DNA of 64,000 bases from an uncultured Cellvibrionales bacterium (GCA_913019905.1 CAJVZD010000004.1:154110-218109), one strand, 5' to 3'. Shown: positions 18,980-29,412, counted from the stretch's first letter. Translations and numbers: made by a program. The notes: generated from the letters alone by a model not told the origin.

Positions 18980-19957
18980 TTAGTCGGACGCTTCGTCATC
19001 GGCGTCCTTCCGGAACCGACGCGCAATATCTCGGGTGGCGCGTATTAAAGCATCTGCGATGCTCGGCTCCGAAGAAGCGTGCCCTGCGTCACGAATAATA
19101 TTCAACTGGCTTTCGGGCCAACTATTGTGAAGTGCTACGGCATTATCCAAGGTGCAAATCATGTCGTAACGGCCATGAACGATTATTCCCGGTGTGCCCG
19201 CTAGGTTTGCCGCGTTCTCAAGAATTTGATTAACTTCAAGAAAACCTTTATTGACAAAATAGTGAGCCTCAATTCTTGCGATAGCCAGTGCCATATGAGG
19301 CGCGCTAAAGCTTTCGACAAGCTCGTGACTGGGACGTAATGTCGCACACCGCGCCTCCCATAAAGACCAGGCCTTGGCAGCCCCCATTCGCGCCAACTCA
19401 TTATCGCCCGTCAACAATTCATAATAGGCGGCAATTAAATGGTTACGCTCGGTCTTTTTAATCGGCTGAATGTAATCTTCCCAATAATCGGGGAAAATTT
19501 TGCTTGCTCCACTCTGGTAAAACCACTGTAAGTCCTGTTCTCGACAAAGAAAAACACCCCGTAATATAAGGGCCATAACTTTATCGGGATAGGTTTGAGC
19601 ATAAACAAGACTTAACGTCGCCCCCCAGGAGCCACCAAATAGAACCCACTGCTCGATACCTAGATACTCACGAATGGCCTCCATATCTGCAAGCAGCGCT
19701 TGCGTACTATTATTTTCCAATTCGGCATGGGGAGTTGATAACCCCGCACCGCGTTGGTCAAAGAGGATTATTCTATAGTGCTCAGGGTTAAAAAATAAGC
19801 GGCTTTTCGGGTCCGATCCCGCGCCCGGCCCTCCGTGCACAAATAGAACGGGAATTCCTAGAACGTTACCGCTTTCTTCAAGATAAAGCTCATGAGGATC
19901 TTCGACTGACAAGCGATGTGTTTTATAAGGTTTTATCTCAGGATACAAAGTCATCAT
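18980..19957 (-). CDS. pip: Proline iminopeptidase
   Basis: Alpha/beta-hydrolase (peptidase S33) that removes N-terminal proline. It has 325 residues; the oxyanion loop is HGGPGAG (41-47) and the nucleophile elbow is GGSWGA with Ser110, with a C-terminal Asp (GRYDMICTLDNA) and His (DAGHASSEP) completing the triad. The first two codons are both ATG, so the start is uncertain by one residue. Cytoplasmic; probably transcribed with dtd. Confidence 0.94.
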   Translation of the reverse strand: MMTLYPEIKPYKTHRLSVEDPHELYLEESGNVLGIPVLFVHGGPGAGSDPKSRLFFNPEHYRIILFDQRGAGLSTPHAELENNSTQALLADMEAIREYLGIEQWVLFGGSWGATLSLVYAQTYPDKVMALILRGVFLCREQDLQWFYQSGASKIFPDYWEDYIQPIKKTERNHLIAAYYELLTGDNELARMGAAKAWSLWEARCATLRPSHELVESFSAPHMALAIARIEAHYFVNKGFLEVNQILENAANLAGTPGIIVHGRYDMICTLDNAVALHNSWPESQLNIIRDAGHASSEPSIADALIRATRDIARRFRKDADDEASD

Positions 19958-20113
19958 AACGTACGACCATCCATTTAATATTCGTCAACACCTAGTATCG
20001 ACCAATTTTAGAAAAATGCTCGGCTAAACAACTGACAAATCACTTTACTTGGCGAAGTATCGATTTACGCAAATAAACGGCGACGCTGTAATACACGCAC
20101 TATGACTCGTATT

Positions 20114-20152
20114 GTTAATTGGTCGCATAAATGTTCAATTGGCCGCATAAAT
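20114..20152. repeat. Imperfect tandem duplication, 2 x ~20 bp
   Basis: Two copies of the pattern GTTnAATTGGyCGCATAAAT, one base substitution and one base insertion apart, 45 bases beyond the typA stop. Confidence 0.85.
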
Positions 20153-20196
20153 CGACTATACGGCCGGAAGAACCTCAGATCACATTGACCAATAAA

Positions 20197-22002
20197 TTAC
20201 TTGGCGCGCTTGCGTTCATTTTCCTTTAGTAACTTCTTTCTTAAGCGAATGCTTTGAGGAGTAACTTCAACCAACTCGTCTTCCTCAATAAACTCAAGCG
20301 CTTGTTCCAAAGTATGTTTGACGGGAGGGGAAAGGACCAGCGCCTCGTCAGTCCCGGAAGCGCGGACGTTAGTTAGCTGCTTACCTTTTGTCGGGTTGAT
20401 AGCCAGGTCATTATCGCGGGAGTGCAAACCGACAATTTGCCCTTCGTAAATATCGGTGGCGTGACCAAGAAATAACCGACCTCGATCCTGCAAGTTAAAC
20501 AGGGAATAACTGAGGGTTTTACCGCTAACCATTGACACTAACACACCATTTTTTCGGCTAATCACTTCACCCATTTTGACGGGGCCATAATGATCAAAAA
20601 TACTGGTCATAATTCCTGAACCGGATGTCATTGTTAGAAACTGAGAGCGAAATCCAATCAAACCACGCGACGGAATCAAAAACTCCAGTTTTACGCGACC
20701 CTTACCGTCCGGCTCCATATTCTTCAGTTCGCCTTTCCGCAAACCAAGTTCTTCCATAATAGAGCCCTGATGTTGATCTTCAATATCGATCACAACTTGC
20801 TCATAGGGCTCGTGAATCTCGCCGTCAACTTCACGCTGCACAACTTCCGGGCGCGACACACCCATTTCAAAACCTTCACGACGCATTGTTTCAATGAGGA
20901 CAGACAGATGTAACTCCCCCCTCCCCGACACTTTAAATTTGTCCGGCGAATCGCCTTGTTCTACGCGCAGTGCAACGTTATGTATTAATTCCTGATCCAG
21001 GCGCTCTCTGATATTCCTGGAAGTGACAAATTTCCCTTCCTTTCCTGCAAAGGGTGAGTCATTAACCTGGAATGTCATGCTGACAGTCGGCTCATCAACG
21101 GACAACGCGGGCAGTACTTCTATGTTTGCTGGATCGCACAATGTGTCCGAAATACTTAAACCATCAATACCGGTAATGCAGACAATATCGCCTGCCCGAG
21201 CTTCTGGCACTTCAACTCGCTCAAGCCCTAAATGGCCCATGACAGACAGTACTTTCCCTTTCTTTTGCTTACCATCGGCGCTGGCAACGATTACCTGATG
21301 ATTTGGCTTTAAAACACCTCTGGCAATCCGACCTACACCAATGACTCCTACGTAACTCGAGTAATCCAATGCTGAAATCTGCATTTGTAAAGGACCATCA
21401 ACATCAACTTTCGGTGCCTGAACCTTATCGACGATCATTTCAAACAACGGCGTCATATCGTCCGCCATTTCCTCTGGATCCAGTCCGGCAATGCCATTCA
21501 GTGCAGAGGCATAGATAACAGGAAAATCAAGCTGCTCGTCGGTGGCACCGAGTCGATCAAACAAATCAAAAACCTGATCCATTACCCAATCAGGACGAGC
21601 GGCTGGTCGATCAACCTTATTAATAACAACAATAGGATTTAATCCCTGCTCGAACGCTTTTGAGGTAACAAATCGAGTTTGTGGCATCGGCCCGTCAACA
21701 GCATCAACAAGCAACAAGACACAATCAACCATCGACAAGACTCGCTCTACTTCTCCGCCGAAATCGGCGTGTCCCGGAGTGTCAACGATATTGATATGGT
21801 AATCATTCCATTCAATCGCCGTATTTTTGGCCAAAATGGTAATACCGCGCTCCTTCTCCTGATCATTGGAATCCATGAGTCGCTCAGAGCCTTCATCTCG
21901 ACGATCTAATGTGCCAGACTGAGCGAGCAGCTTATCGACCAAAGTCGTTTTGCCATGGTCAACGTGAGCTATTATGGCGATATTACGGAGTTTCTCTATC
22001 AC
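20197..22002 (-). CDS. typA: Ribosome-associated GTPase TypA/BipA
   Basis: Translational GTPase that binds the ribosome and helps 50S assembly and growth under stress and cold. It has 601 residues. G1 is AHVDHGKTT (12-20), with [15 protein letters not shown] (G3) and NKVDRP (G4); EF-G-like domains II, III and V follow, then the BipA-specific C-terminal domain. An adjacent thiI-glnA-ntrBC order is familiar from Pseudomonas, but here four genes lie between typA and thiI or around it. The start [11 protein letters not shown] is the standard one. Confidence 0.96.
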   Translation of the reverse strand: MIEKLRNIAIIAHVDHGKTTLVDKLLAQSGTLDRRDEGSERLMDSNDQEKERGITILAKNTAIEWNDYHINIVDTPGHADFGGEVERVLSMVDCVLLLVDAVDGPMPQTRFVTSKAFEQGLNPIVVINKVDRPAARPDWVMDQVFDLFDRLGATDEQLDFPVIYASALNGIAGLDPEEMADDMTPLFEMIVDKVQAPKVDVDGPLQMQISALDYSSYVGVIGVGRIARGVLKPNHQVIVASADGKQKKGKVLSVMGHLGLERVEVPEARAGDIVCITGIDGLSISDTLCDPANIEVLPALSVDEPTVSMTFQVNDSPFAGKEGKFVTSRNIRERLDQELIHNVALRVEQGDSPDKFKVSGRGELHLSVLIETMRREGFEMGVSRPEVVQREVDGEIHEPYEQVVIDIEDQHQGSIMEELGLRKGELKNMEPDGKGRVKLEFLIPSRGLIGFRSQFLTMTSGSGIMTSIFDHYGPVKMGEVISRKNGVLVSMVSGKTLSYSLFNLQDRGRLFLGHATDIYEGQIVGLHSRDNDLAINPTKGKQLTNVRASGTDEALVLSPPVKHTLEQALEFIEEDELVEVTPQSIRLRKKLLKENERKRAK

Positions 22003-22339
22003 AGCGGGTACCTAGTGGGATCTTAAAAGGGCGCGAATTATACAGCTATACTAGGTCGGTGGCGAGCTTTTGATCAACTTTGCCTGGAACAAAGCAATAA
22101 ATTCCCACAATAATCACTTCATTTCGGTCGCTTGTAATGCAGCAACTGTAATTATTGTGCCCGCGCAATAAAAACAAGCAGTAAACTCTGGCCGATAATA
22201 CCGCGAAATCATAGGTCAGAGCGCCTTTCTGAAGACCTGGTGATTATGCTATTCTGTTTGTGAATACTCATATTTTCAAATGGGTATTTCAATGAGCCTC
22301 AAAAAAACTAATAAAAACTAGTAAAATCAAGGAAACTAC
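22003..22339. other. Divergent spacer between typA and the NSS transporter
   Basis: 337 bases. A 10-bp duplication (AAAAACTAAT / AAAAACTAGT, 22303-22322) lies just before the transporter ribosome site. A weak stem (TCAGA...TCTGA near 22216-22232) is not a recognised riboswitch. Nothing else was seen. Confidence 0.5.
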
Positions 22340-23686
22340 GTGTCGACAAAAACCGCTCGCAGCCAATGGTCGTCTCGATTCACCTTTATTCTCGCTGCAA
22401 CAGGCTCTGCTGTAGGCTTGGGCAACATATGGAAATTCCCCTATATAACCGGCGAGTACGGCGGCGGAGCATTCGTGCTGGTCTATTTATGCTGCATTGC
22501 AATTCTTGGCATTCCGATGCTAATGGCCGAAATCATGATCGGTCGCGCCGGTAGTTCCAGCCCCAGCAACAGCTTTAGAGAATTAACTACAGCCAACAAC
22601 CTCAATAAACATTGGTCAGCCGCGGGAACCATCGGAGTTACCGCAGCCTTTCTCGTCCTGACTTTTTACAGTGTCATTGGCGGCTGGTCGATCGCTTATC
22701 TTAGCTACTCGCTGCAAGGTCTATTTGCCGGCAACGACGCTGCGGCGATCGGTGATATTTTTAATGACCTAATAAGTTCGCCATCTGCCGTTATCGGCTG
22801 GCATACCATATTCATGCTGTTTGCTGTCAGTGTTGTCGCTCGCGGTGTCAATAAAGGCATAGAAAAAACCGTCACCGTACTGATGCCCGCCATGTTCATT
22901 TTATTGCTCATGCTGGTCGCCTACGCATCAACAACACCGGGCTTCCAACAAAGCCTGCAATTTCTGTTTTCGTTCGATTTCTCCAAACTTACCGCTGAAG
23001 GCGTATTACAAGCGCTGGGGCACGCATTCTTTACCTTAAGCCTCGGGCTGGCGATCATGCTCGCATACGGCTCTTACCTCGGCAAAGACGTATCTATCAG
23101 TAGAACGGCGGTTATCGTATCTTTTCTCGATACGCTCGTAGCATTACTGGCGGGCATCGTCATTTTTTCCGTAGCATTTAGCAACAACCTAACGCCCGGA
23201 GCCGGTCCCGGTCTGGTTTTTCAAACGCTACCTCTCGCCTTCGGCCAAATGCCAGGCGGAAATTTGCTCAGTATTTTCTTCTTCTTCATGTTACTGTTTG
23301 CGGCATGGTCTTCAGCAATTTCTATTACCGAGCCCTGCGTCTCTCAGCTAATGCAGCGCTTTAACATTAGCAGAAAACGCTCTTCGGCATTAATAGGAAT
23401 TAGCGCGTGGCTTATCGGCGTCCTCGCTGCACTGTCATTTAGCGTACTCAGTGACACTCACATTATCGGCCTATCAATCTTTGATTTTCTGGATTACATT
23501 ACAACCAATATCTTGCTGCCCTTAGGCTGTATGATTACCGCTCTATTTTGCGGCTGGGCTCTTCCAAAAACGATAAGTCAGGAGGCACTCGATTTAAATG
23601 ATACGCAACACAAATTATGGATATTCATATTACGATTTATTACCCCAGTGCTAATATTGATCGTATTCATTTCTAATTTCCTATAG
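22340..23686 (+). CDS. Sodium-dependent transporter, NSS (LeuT-like) family
   Basis: Na+-coupled symporter of amino acids or related amines in the inner membrane. Its 448 residues are mostly hydrophobic, with about 11-12 helices. The unwound first helix with the sodium and substrate sites is unmistakable: GSAVGLGNIWKFPY (residues 21-34), then GEYGGGAF. It starts with GTG at 22340 behind AAGGAA. Substrate cannot be told from sequence. It is followed after 51 bases by a small membrane-anchored protein that may be cotranscribed. It interrupts the typA-thiI neighbourhood known from Pseudomonas. Confidence 0.93.
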   Translation: MSTKTARSQWSSRFTFILAATGSAVGLGNIWKFPYITGEYGGGAFVLVYLCCIAILGIPMLMAEIMIGRAGSSSPSNSFRELTTANNLNKHWSAAGTIGVTAAFLVLTFYSVIGGWSIAYLSYSLQGLFAGNDAAAIGDIFNDLISSPSAVIGWHTIFMLFAVSVVARGVNKGIEKTVTVLMPAMFILLLMLVAYASTTPGFQQSLQFLFSFDFSKLTAEGVLQALGHAFFTLSLGLAIMLAYGSYLGKDVSISRTAVIVSFLDTLVALLAGIVIFSVAFSNNLTPGAGPGLVFQTLPLAFGQMPGGNLLSIFFFFMLLFAAWSSAISITEPCVSQLMQRFNISRKRSSALIGISAWLIGVLAALSFSVLSDTHIIGLSIFDFLDYITTNILLPLGCMITALFCGWALPKTISQEALDLNDTQHKLWIFILRFITPVLILIVFISNFL

Positions 23687-23737
23687 GGTTTCTGTCAACA
23701 GAGATCATTATAGAAGCTCAATCTAATAGAACCCTAT

Positions 23738-24199
23738 ATGCTTTCATCATCCCCCTCAGCCGCAAATAATGTTTTGCGGCCGCTCTTAGTGACAATATTA
23801 GTCATATTGGCCGCCCTCTATATCTATACCGATAAGCAAGAAGAGTTTTATAGACAATATGCAATCCCAGAAATTGAGACAATATTGTTCGAAATTTCAG
23901 ACTGGAACGAAGGAAGCTTAAGGGAACACTTATCAAAAGAAACCAAAGACAGCATCGATGCCAAACAAATGTCGACCTTGCTTGCTCAATATCGCCCACT
24001 GGGTAAATTTGTCTCGATTAAACATTTGGAGTTTTCAAAATTAGTGAGCGCAATGAGCTTGTTTAGCAAAGATCGGATTAGCTATCAGGGAATTGTTGAA
24101 TTCGATTCGGGCCTTTCAGACGTAACAATAACCCTACTGAAGAAAGACCGCACTTATCAAATTTATAACTTAAATATAAAACTCGATAGCAACAGCTAA
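23738..24199 (+). CDS. Unknown protein with one N-terminal membrane anchor
   Basis: 153 residues. One hydrophobic helix (about 14-31, VLRPLLVTILVILAALYIY) is followed by an extracytoplasmic-looking domain of alternating helix and strand with no cysteine and no recognised motif. Position 51 bases after the transporter on the same strand suggests one transcript. No family can be named. Confidence 0.6.
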   Translation: MLSSSPSAANNVLRPLLVTILVILAALYIYTDKQEEFYRQYAIPEIETILFEISDWNEGSLREHLSKETKDSIDAKQMSTLLAQYRPLGKFVSIKHLEFSKLVSAMSLFSKDRISYQGIVEFDSGLSDVTITLLKKDRTYQIYNLNIKLDSNS

Positions 24200-24312
24200 C
24201 CGCCACACTACCAACACTCTGATGTTAGCAATAGTAGGGTTCGGCCTAGATCCTCGCCGCCGAAAAGCCTCAACCAATACAGGTTTTTCTCTTTTAGTTT
24301 TCAAGCCAATTA

Positions 24313-25077
24313 TCAGTCGACCGAAATGACTTCAACGTCAAAGGAAACAACCAAACTACAAACTTCCTGTTTCATAGTTTCAAGCTCACCTTCGTCTGTT
24401 CCACTCATTACCAGGTTCACGCCATAGCCGTCTTTTCGGTAAAATGGATAGCTGCCGAGCTCAACCTGTGGATATCTATCCTGAATTTCACCAAGGGCTT
24501 CAGCAATTTCACCTTCTGAGAGATAGGCAGCAACGGATCTTGAACGAACTGGATCACCACCTTTAACTTGGCCGTCAGCCAAGGTACTAACCATCGCCTG
24601 CATGACCATGGGCACGCCCGCCATTACGAAGACATTGCCCATCTTGAACCCCGGTGGTCCTCCGGTCGGATTTTGAATTAGCTCTCCACCAACCGGTAAT
24701 CTTGCCATACGCAGTCGCGACCGCATTATATCTTCTGGCACCTCTCTTCTTCGAATGATTTTTTCTGCCTCAGGATGGATAAAAAGCTCAACAGCAAATG
24801 CTTTGGCAATGCAGTCCGCTGTAATATCATCGTGGGTTGGACCTATACCGCCAGTGGTAAAAACATAATCAAATTTCTGTCGACACTCATTGACCGTGTC
24901 AACGATAACGTCTTCGACGTCCGGTATGATACGGGCCTCTAACAGCCTAACCCCGAGTTCATTCAGCTCTTTTGACAGAAAAGCCAAGTTGACATCCTGC
25001 GTTCGACCGGACAGGATTTCATTCCCAATAATTATCATGCAAGCACTTACAATTTTTTCCTGCGCCAACTGACTCAT
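24313..25077 (-). CDS. CinA-like molybdopterin-binding-domain protein
   Basis: Stand-alone MoCF (MoaB/MogA-like) domain of the kind annotated competence/damage-inducible protein A. Visible motifs: GNEILSGRTQDVN and TTGGIGPTHDD (the MPT-binding loop), then PTGGPPGF. The C-terminal nicotinamide-nucleotide amidohydrolase domain of full CinA is missing. I start it at ATG 25077, which has AAGGA eight bases upstream (254 residues); an in-frame codon at 25113 would add 12 residues. Related eukaryotic and bacterial proteins hydrolyse FAD or ADP-ribose, so the substrate is open. It follows thiI on the minus strand. Confidence 0.82.
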   Translation of the reverse strand: MSQLAQEKIVSACMIIIGNEILSGRTQDVNLAFLSKELNELGVRLLEARIIPDVEDVIVDTVNECRQKFDYVFTTGGIGPTHDDITADCIAKAFAVELFIHPEAEKIIRRREVPEDIMRSRLRMARLPVGGELIQNPTGGPPGFKMGNVFVMAGVPMVMQAMVSTLADGQVKGGDPVRSRSVAAYLSEGEIAEALGEIQDRYPQVELGSYPFYRKDGYGVNLVMSGTDEGELETMKQEVCSLVVSFDVEVISVD

Positions 25078-25217
25078 TACCCGTTCCTTCCCAAATTTAA
25101 ATTTACGAAACATCTACTCATACTGAAAATTAGCACCCATCTTTTAGGGGAAAACAAGCTAATAATTTATGTTAGACCCGAAAGACCAGGGAATTTATGA
25201 GCTAAAAAATCCACGCA

Positions 25218-26672
25218 CTATCCAGGCCGATACACCTTGACGTTTTCATAGCCTTGCTCGAGAAGATGTGATGCATGCAATCGACTCATAACACCTTTAT
25301 CGCAATACAATAAATAGACCTTGCTTTTATCCAATTCTGCAAATTGATTATGCAAATTATAAAACGGAATTTTCTGAACGGTGACCGATGTCAACTTAAG
25401 AGGCTTACGCTCCTCTTCCGCTGGGTGACGAACATCAATAATCACCCCGTTTTGAATGGGAACATTTAGTATCTCAACATCCTGACGAGTGAGGTTTTCG
25501 TCGGCAATTTCATCAATATTGATATATTTTGCGTCTTTCAGCGCCTTATCCAAAATAGAAAAATCGAACTTTTCCTCTTCGAAAATAATTTTCTCAGGTT
25601 TTGCTCGAGTTGTTGGCTTTACAGAAATGACACCACAATATTCCGGCATTGCCGCCGCAAACTCTTCGGTACCAATCTGCCGGGAAATGCGGATAATATC
25701 TTCTTTATCAGAGGTAATAAGCGGCCGCAATACGAGCGTATCGATCACCGAATCAATCACCGTTAAATTGGTCAACGTCTGACTGGAGACCTGGGCAACT
25801 GCCTCGCCGGTAACCAGTGCATTAACATTAAGCGTTTTCGCTACCTCTGCACCGGCCCGCAACATCATTCGTTTCAAAACCACACCCATCTGAGAATCAT
25901 TAACATTTTGTAAAATTTCTGCAACAACGGGCTCAAAGGGAACAGAGATAAACTTCACTCGTGAAGATGCCCCATATTTCATCCATAAATAAAGCGCAAT
26001 TTCTTTTACGCCAATCTCGTGATCTCGCCCGCCGAGATTGAAGAAGCAAAAATGTGTCCGCAAACCGCGCTTCATAGTTAAGTAGCTGGAGACCGTAGAA
26101 TCAAAACCACCGGAGATTAAACTGACGACTGAATCCAAGCTTCCGAGGGGAAACCCCCCCAAACCTTCGTGACGCCGATTAACAACAAAAAGCTGTTTGT
26201 CGCGCAGCTCCAATCGCACGGTAATTTCGGGATTATGCAGATCCACTCCCGCGCAATTGGTATTCTGGTTTAAGCCACCACCGATATATTGCTCTAATTC
26301 ATGTGAACTAAAATCATGCTTTCCAACACGCTTACAACGAACAACGAAAGTCTTTCCCTCCAATCTTTCTGCCCACAGCTGACGGGTTTTCTCGTACGCA
26401 TCGTGCATATCCTCAAAGGGGAACTCCAGTACATCGAGAAAATGCGCAATTCCCGGAGTACATGACAACACCTCAACCAGTTGCCTCGATATTGATTCAT
26501 TATTCGTCTGCGACACGACCACGAGCTTGTCCCACTCGCTCTGAATTTCTATTGAGTCATCAATTGGTCGAAGCAGCGCTTTTAAGTTGTTACGCAATTG
26601 TCGAACAAACTGCTTACGCACAGGCTTGCTCTTTATCGTGATTTCAGGAAAAAACTTAACAATAAACTTCAT
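25218..26672 (-). CDS. thiI: tRNA 4-thiouridine synthase ThiI with rhodanese domain
   Basis: Makes s4U8 in tRNA and, in many bacteria, supplies sulfur for the thiamine thiazole. It has 484 residues: ferredoxin-like and THUMP domains (about 1-165), a PP-loop ATPase with LISGGFDSTVSSY (about 185-197), and a C-terminal rhodanese domain with the persulfide cysteine at C457 (YCDKGVMS). This is the long enterobacterial-type form; many phyla lack the rhodanese tail. It is divergent from glnA across a 504-base regulatory spacer. Confidence 0.96.
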   Translation of the reverse strand: MKFIVKFFPEITIKSKPVRKQFVRQLRNNLKALLRPIDDSIEIQSEWDKLVVVSQTNNESISRQLVEVLSCTPGIAHFLDVLEFPFEDMHDAYEKTRQLWAERLEGKTFVVRCKRVGKHDFSSHELEQYIGGGLNQNTNCAGVDLHNPEITVRLELRDKQLFVVNRRHEGLGGFPLGSLDSVVSLISGGFDSTVSSYLTMKRGLRTHFCFFNLGGRDHEIGVKEIALYLWMKYGASSRVKFISVPFEPVVAEILQNVNDSQMGVVLKRMMLRAGAEVAKTLNVNALVTGEAVAQVSSQTLTNLTVIDSVIDTLVLRPLITSDKEDIIRISRQIGTEEFAAAMPEYCGVISVKPTTRAKPEKIIFEEEKFDFSILDKALKDAKYINIDEIADENLTRQDVEILNVPIQNGVIIDVRHPAEEERKPLKLTSVTVQKIPFYNLHNQFAELDKSKVYLLYCDKGVMSRLHASHLLEQGYENVKVYRPG

Positions 26673-26888
26673 GTTCGAAAAACTCGCGGACAGGGCAAAA
26701 AGTGCATTATAAACAATATTACAAATGATGCCCCAAACTTACGCTCATTATTCCCCCTTGAAGTTCCTGTTGCACCAAACAGAATACTCACCAAAATCAA
26801 CAGCTGCCCGATTTTAGACAAAGCTTTCTCACAGGCTGTTTCTTGACGAGGGATTTTGGTTTAAACTAGAGCGCTACCGAGACACGAC

Positions 26889-26903
26889 GCACCAAAATTG
26901 TGC
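26889..26903 (+). promoter_or_regulatory. NtrC-binding site upstream of glnA
   Basis: GCACCAAAATTGTGC matches the enhancer pattern GCAC-N7-GTGC of E. coli glnA. It lies ~95 bases upstream of the sigma-54 promoter, a typical enhancer distance. A weaker relative, GCACCAGTAAAGCGC, follows at 26908-26922. Confidence 0.75.
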
Positions 26904-26996
26904 ACACGCACCAGTAAAGCGCATTTTGACGATGGGGTGATGGTACTACAGCTCGAAAATCGTCGAAACAACAGTGAGTTAGCGAATCAATAGATC

Positions 26997-27011
26997 TGGT
27001 ATATTTTTTGC
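26997..27011 (+). promoter_or_regulatory. Sigma-54 promoter of glnA
   Basis: TGGTATATTTTTTGC fits the -24/-12 consensus TGGCACG-N4-TTGC at the invariant GG and GC with exact spacing. Transcription should begin near 27023, giving a leader of about 150 bases before glnA. Confidence 0.8.
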
Positions 27012-27176
27012 TTTTAGCTAACCGCTTACACAAACTATTGCACTGCAGCTATGGGATAATCCTTGGCGTAAAGTCATAGACGTAAACTGGAACAATTCGT
27101 AGCAGTAAACTAAGACTGTTGAGCTGCCGAAGCATTTTGACATTTAACTATTACATAATTTTGAAGGAGTCCGAGG

Positions 27177-28583
27177 ATGTCAGAGAAAACTCTGAATTTA
27201 ATAAAAGAAAACGACGCGAAATGGGTAGACCTGCGCTTCACAGATACCAAGGGTAAGGAACAGCACGTTACTATTCCTGCTACAGAAATCAATGACGGCT
27301 TCTTCGAAGAGGGAAAAATGTTTGACGGTTCTTCTATCGAAGGCTGGAAAGGCATCAATGAGTCAGACATGATCCTCATGCCGGACGACGACACGGCTGT
27401 GATTGACCCTTTCACCGATGATACAACTCTTAATCTGCGCTGCGGCATTGTCGAGCCGATGACCATGCAAGGCTACAATCGCGATCCGCGTTCCATTGCA
27501 CAACGCGCTGACGGTTATATGAAATCGACAGGTATCGCCGATTCATGTCTGTTCGGCCCAGAGCCAGAATTCTTCGTCTTTGACGATGTTAAATGGCACA
27601 CCGAAATGTCTGGTGTTGGCTATCAAATAAACTCAGAAGAAGCCGCCTGGTCCTCGGGAAAGGCATATTCTGACGGCAATACAGGCCACAGACCTGGTGT
27701 TAAGGGCGGTTACTTTCCCGTTCCGCCAGTCGATTCACTCCATGACCTTCGCGGCGCAATGTGTAACGCGATGGAAGCAATGGATCTCGAGATTGAAGTA
27801 CATCACCACGAAGTGGGTACTGCAGGCCAGTGTGAGATCGGCGTCGGACCAGCAAGCATTGTACAAAAGGCTGATGAAGTTCAGGTTTTAAAGTATTGCG
27901 TTCACAATATTGCTCACGCCTACGGAAAGACTGCGACCTTTATGCCTAAGCCAATCGTTGGCGACAACGGTTCGGGAATGCATGTTCACCAGTCTTTATC
28001 TAAAGATGGCAACAACATCATGTCTGGCGACGTCTATGGTGGAATGAGTGAAACCGCACTGTTTTATATTGGCGGCATCATCAAACATGCTCGCGCTATT
28101 AACGCTTTTGCAAACGCTTCGACCAATTCATACAAACGCCTCGTACCTGGTTTCGAAGCTCCGGTCATGCTGGCGTATTCAGCACGCAATCGCAGTGCGT
28201 CAATCCGCATACCTTTTGTTCCAAATCCTAAAGCACGTCGCATCGAAGTTCGCTTTGGCGACCCTACGGGCAACCCGTACCTTATGTTCACAGCTATGCT
28301 AATGGCCGGACTTGACGGTATTGCCAACAAGATCCACCCTGGTGATCCAGCAGACAAAGATCTGTACGACTTACCACCTGAAGAAGCAGCAGAAATACCC
28401 ACTGTAGCGGCAACACTCGAGCAAGCTTTAGCAGCTCTCGACGCTGACCGCGAGTTCCTAACAGTGGGCGGAGTCATGGACGATGATACTATCGATGCTT
28501 ACATCGCTCTAAAGAGTGAAGAAGTTGAGCGCCTTAACTCTACGACTCACCCGGTTGAGTTCGATATGTACTACAGCTGTTAA
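27177..28583 (+). CDS. glnA: Glutamine synthetase type I
   Basis: ATP-dependent amidation of glutamate, the main ammonia-assimilation enzyme, a dodecamer in the cytoplasm. Its 468 residues are the exact enterobacterial GSI-beta length. [12 protein letters not shown], the metal-site [14 protein letters not shown] and NRSASIRIP are all present. The adenylylation tyrosine is kept in [10 protein letters not shown] (near residue 397), so activity should be tuned by GlnE. A sigma-54/NtrC promoter precedes it and a strong hairpin terminator follows, so it is probably a single-gene transcript. Confidence 0.98.
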   Translation: MSEKTLNLIKENDAKWVDLRFTDTKGKEQHVTIPATEINDGFFEEGKMFDGSSIEGWKGINESDMILMPDDDTAVIDPFTDDTTLNLRCGIVEPMTMQGYNRDPRSIAQRADGYMKSTGIADSCLFGPEPEFFVFDDVKWHTEMSGVGYQINSEEAAWSSGKAYSDGNTGHRPGVKGGYFPVPPVDSLHDLRGAMCNAMEAMDLEIEVHHHEVGTAGQCEIGVGPASIVQKADEVQVLKYCVHNIAHAYGKTATFMPKPIVGDNGSGMHVHQSLSKDGNNIMSGDVYGGMSETALFYIGGIIKHARAINAFANASTNSYKRLVPGFEAPVMLAYSARNRSASIRIPFVPNPKARRIEVRFGDPTGNPYLMFTAMLMAGLDGIANKIHPGDPADKDLYDLPPEEAAEIPTVAATLEQALAALDADREFLTVGGVMDDDTIDAYIALKSEEVERLNSTTHPVEFDMYYSC

Positions 28584-28622
28584 TATCCAGAACTATTAGC
28601 ACTTGCCATCATGGCAAATGTT

Positions 28623-28662
28623 AAAAAAGCTCGATTCGGATTTTCGGATCGGGCTTTTTTTT
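28623..28662 (+). terminator. Rho-independent terminator of glnA
   Basis: An 11-bp stem (28628-28638 with 28645-28655, two G-U pairs), a six-base loop and then a run of eight T, 40-80 bases after the glnA stop. A classic intrinsic terminator. Confidence 0.92.
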
Positions 28663-28896
28663 GGTCAATTTTCTTGTTTCTGATACCTAGCAGACATTAA
28701 ACTTGCCGCCATAGGAGAAAAAGTAATGCCGAAATCAAATATGGCAGCGACCCAAAAATTGATAAAAACAGGGCTATAATTAACGGGTGGATCTGTCAAT
28801 TTTTCCTGCCGGAACCTAAACGCAGAGCTCGAAAAGAACAGCCGCCTACCATCATATTTAAGCGGCTATATGAAAGCACCGCCCAGGAGAGAACTT
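28663..28896. other. Spacer after the glnA terminator
   Basis: About 230 bases. GGGCTATAATTAAC near 28770-28783 contains TATAAT, a good -10 box for the DUF4124 gene. AGGAGAG lies before the chosen start. No gene. Confidence 0.5.
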
Positions 28897-29412
28897 ATGA
28901 AAATACCGTATATATTGAAATCATTTGCGCTCTTAATCCTAGTGGCCGGATTAGCTACGCCTCATTTTATTCATGCCGAAGTGTACAAATCTGTCGACAA
29001 GAAAGGCCGTGTTATCTATACCGACAAACCGACACCTAATTCAGAAAAAGTAGAAATAAAAGAAGCCAACACAATTAAATCCGCAACCGTACCAGATATC
29101 AATGATGAAGAGCCCCCCATCACTCTCTTCGAATATCAGCAGCTCGCCATTACTCACCCCGCCAATAAAGACATCATTCCCAATGGCCTCGTGCCTTTTG
29201 ACATCTCCTTAAATCTACGCCCGAAACTCCAACCTGAACACCAATTACAACTTCTTATTGATGGCCAGTTGCACTCAACCAGCCTAAACAATACGTTTCG
29301 AGTCAACAGCATTAATCGCGGCCAGCACAAACTACAAGTCTATATTCTAGATGCATCGGGCAACCGCTTAAAACAGTCTGAAGTCATCGAGGTTTTTGCT
29401 TATCGCCCATAA
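28897..29412 (+). CDS. Exported DUF4124-domain protein
   Basis: 171 residues from ATG 28897, which has AGGAGAG seven bases upstream; an in-frame ATG at 28870 lacks such a site. A signal peptide (about 1-25, ending IHA) precedes a DUF4124 segment EVYKSVDKKGRVIYTDKPTP. The C-terminal half resembles an Ig-like beta domain (QLLIDGQLHSTS ... NRGQHKLQVYILDASGN). A similar gene lies between glnA and ntrB in Pseudomonas, but its function is unknown. Probably periplasmic. Confidence 0.82.
   Translation: MKIPYILKSFALLILVAGLATPHFIHAEVYKSVDKKGRVIYTDKPTPNSEKVEIKEANTIKSATVPDINDEEPPITLFEYQQLAITHPANKDIIPNGLVPFDISLNLRPKLQPEHQLQLLIDGQLHSTSLNNTFRVNSINRGQHKLQVYILDASGNRLKQSEVIEVFAYRP

Larger units (their letters stand above)
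26673..27176. other. thiI-glnA divergent regulatory spacer
   Basis: 504 bases with no credible gene. The glnA-proximal half holds an NtrC-type palindrome (26889-26903), a weaker copy (26908-26922) and a sigma-54 promoter (26997-27011). The glnA ribosome site AAGGAG precedes the ATG by eight bases. Confidence 0.7.

Noticed and set aside
22200..22240. Riboswitch before the NSS transporter
   Set aside because: The stem is short and the conserved bases of glycine, lysine or other amino-acid riboswitches are absent.
24268..24300. Possible terminator AACC-AATACA-GGTT plus T-rich tail
   Set aside because: Only four pairs in the stem; too weak to call.
28064..28477. 137-codon frame opposite glnA
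   Set aside because: Antisense shadow of glnA; low-complexity Ala/Ser content follows from the glnA codons.
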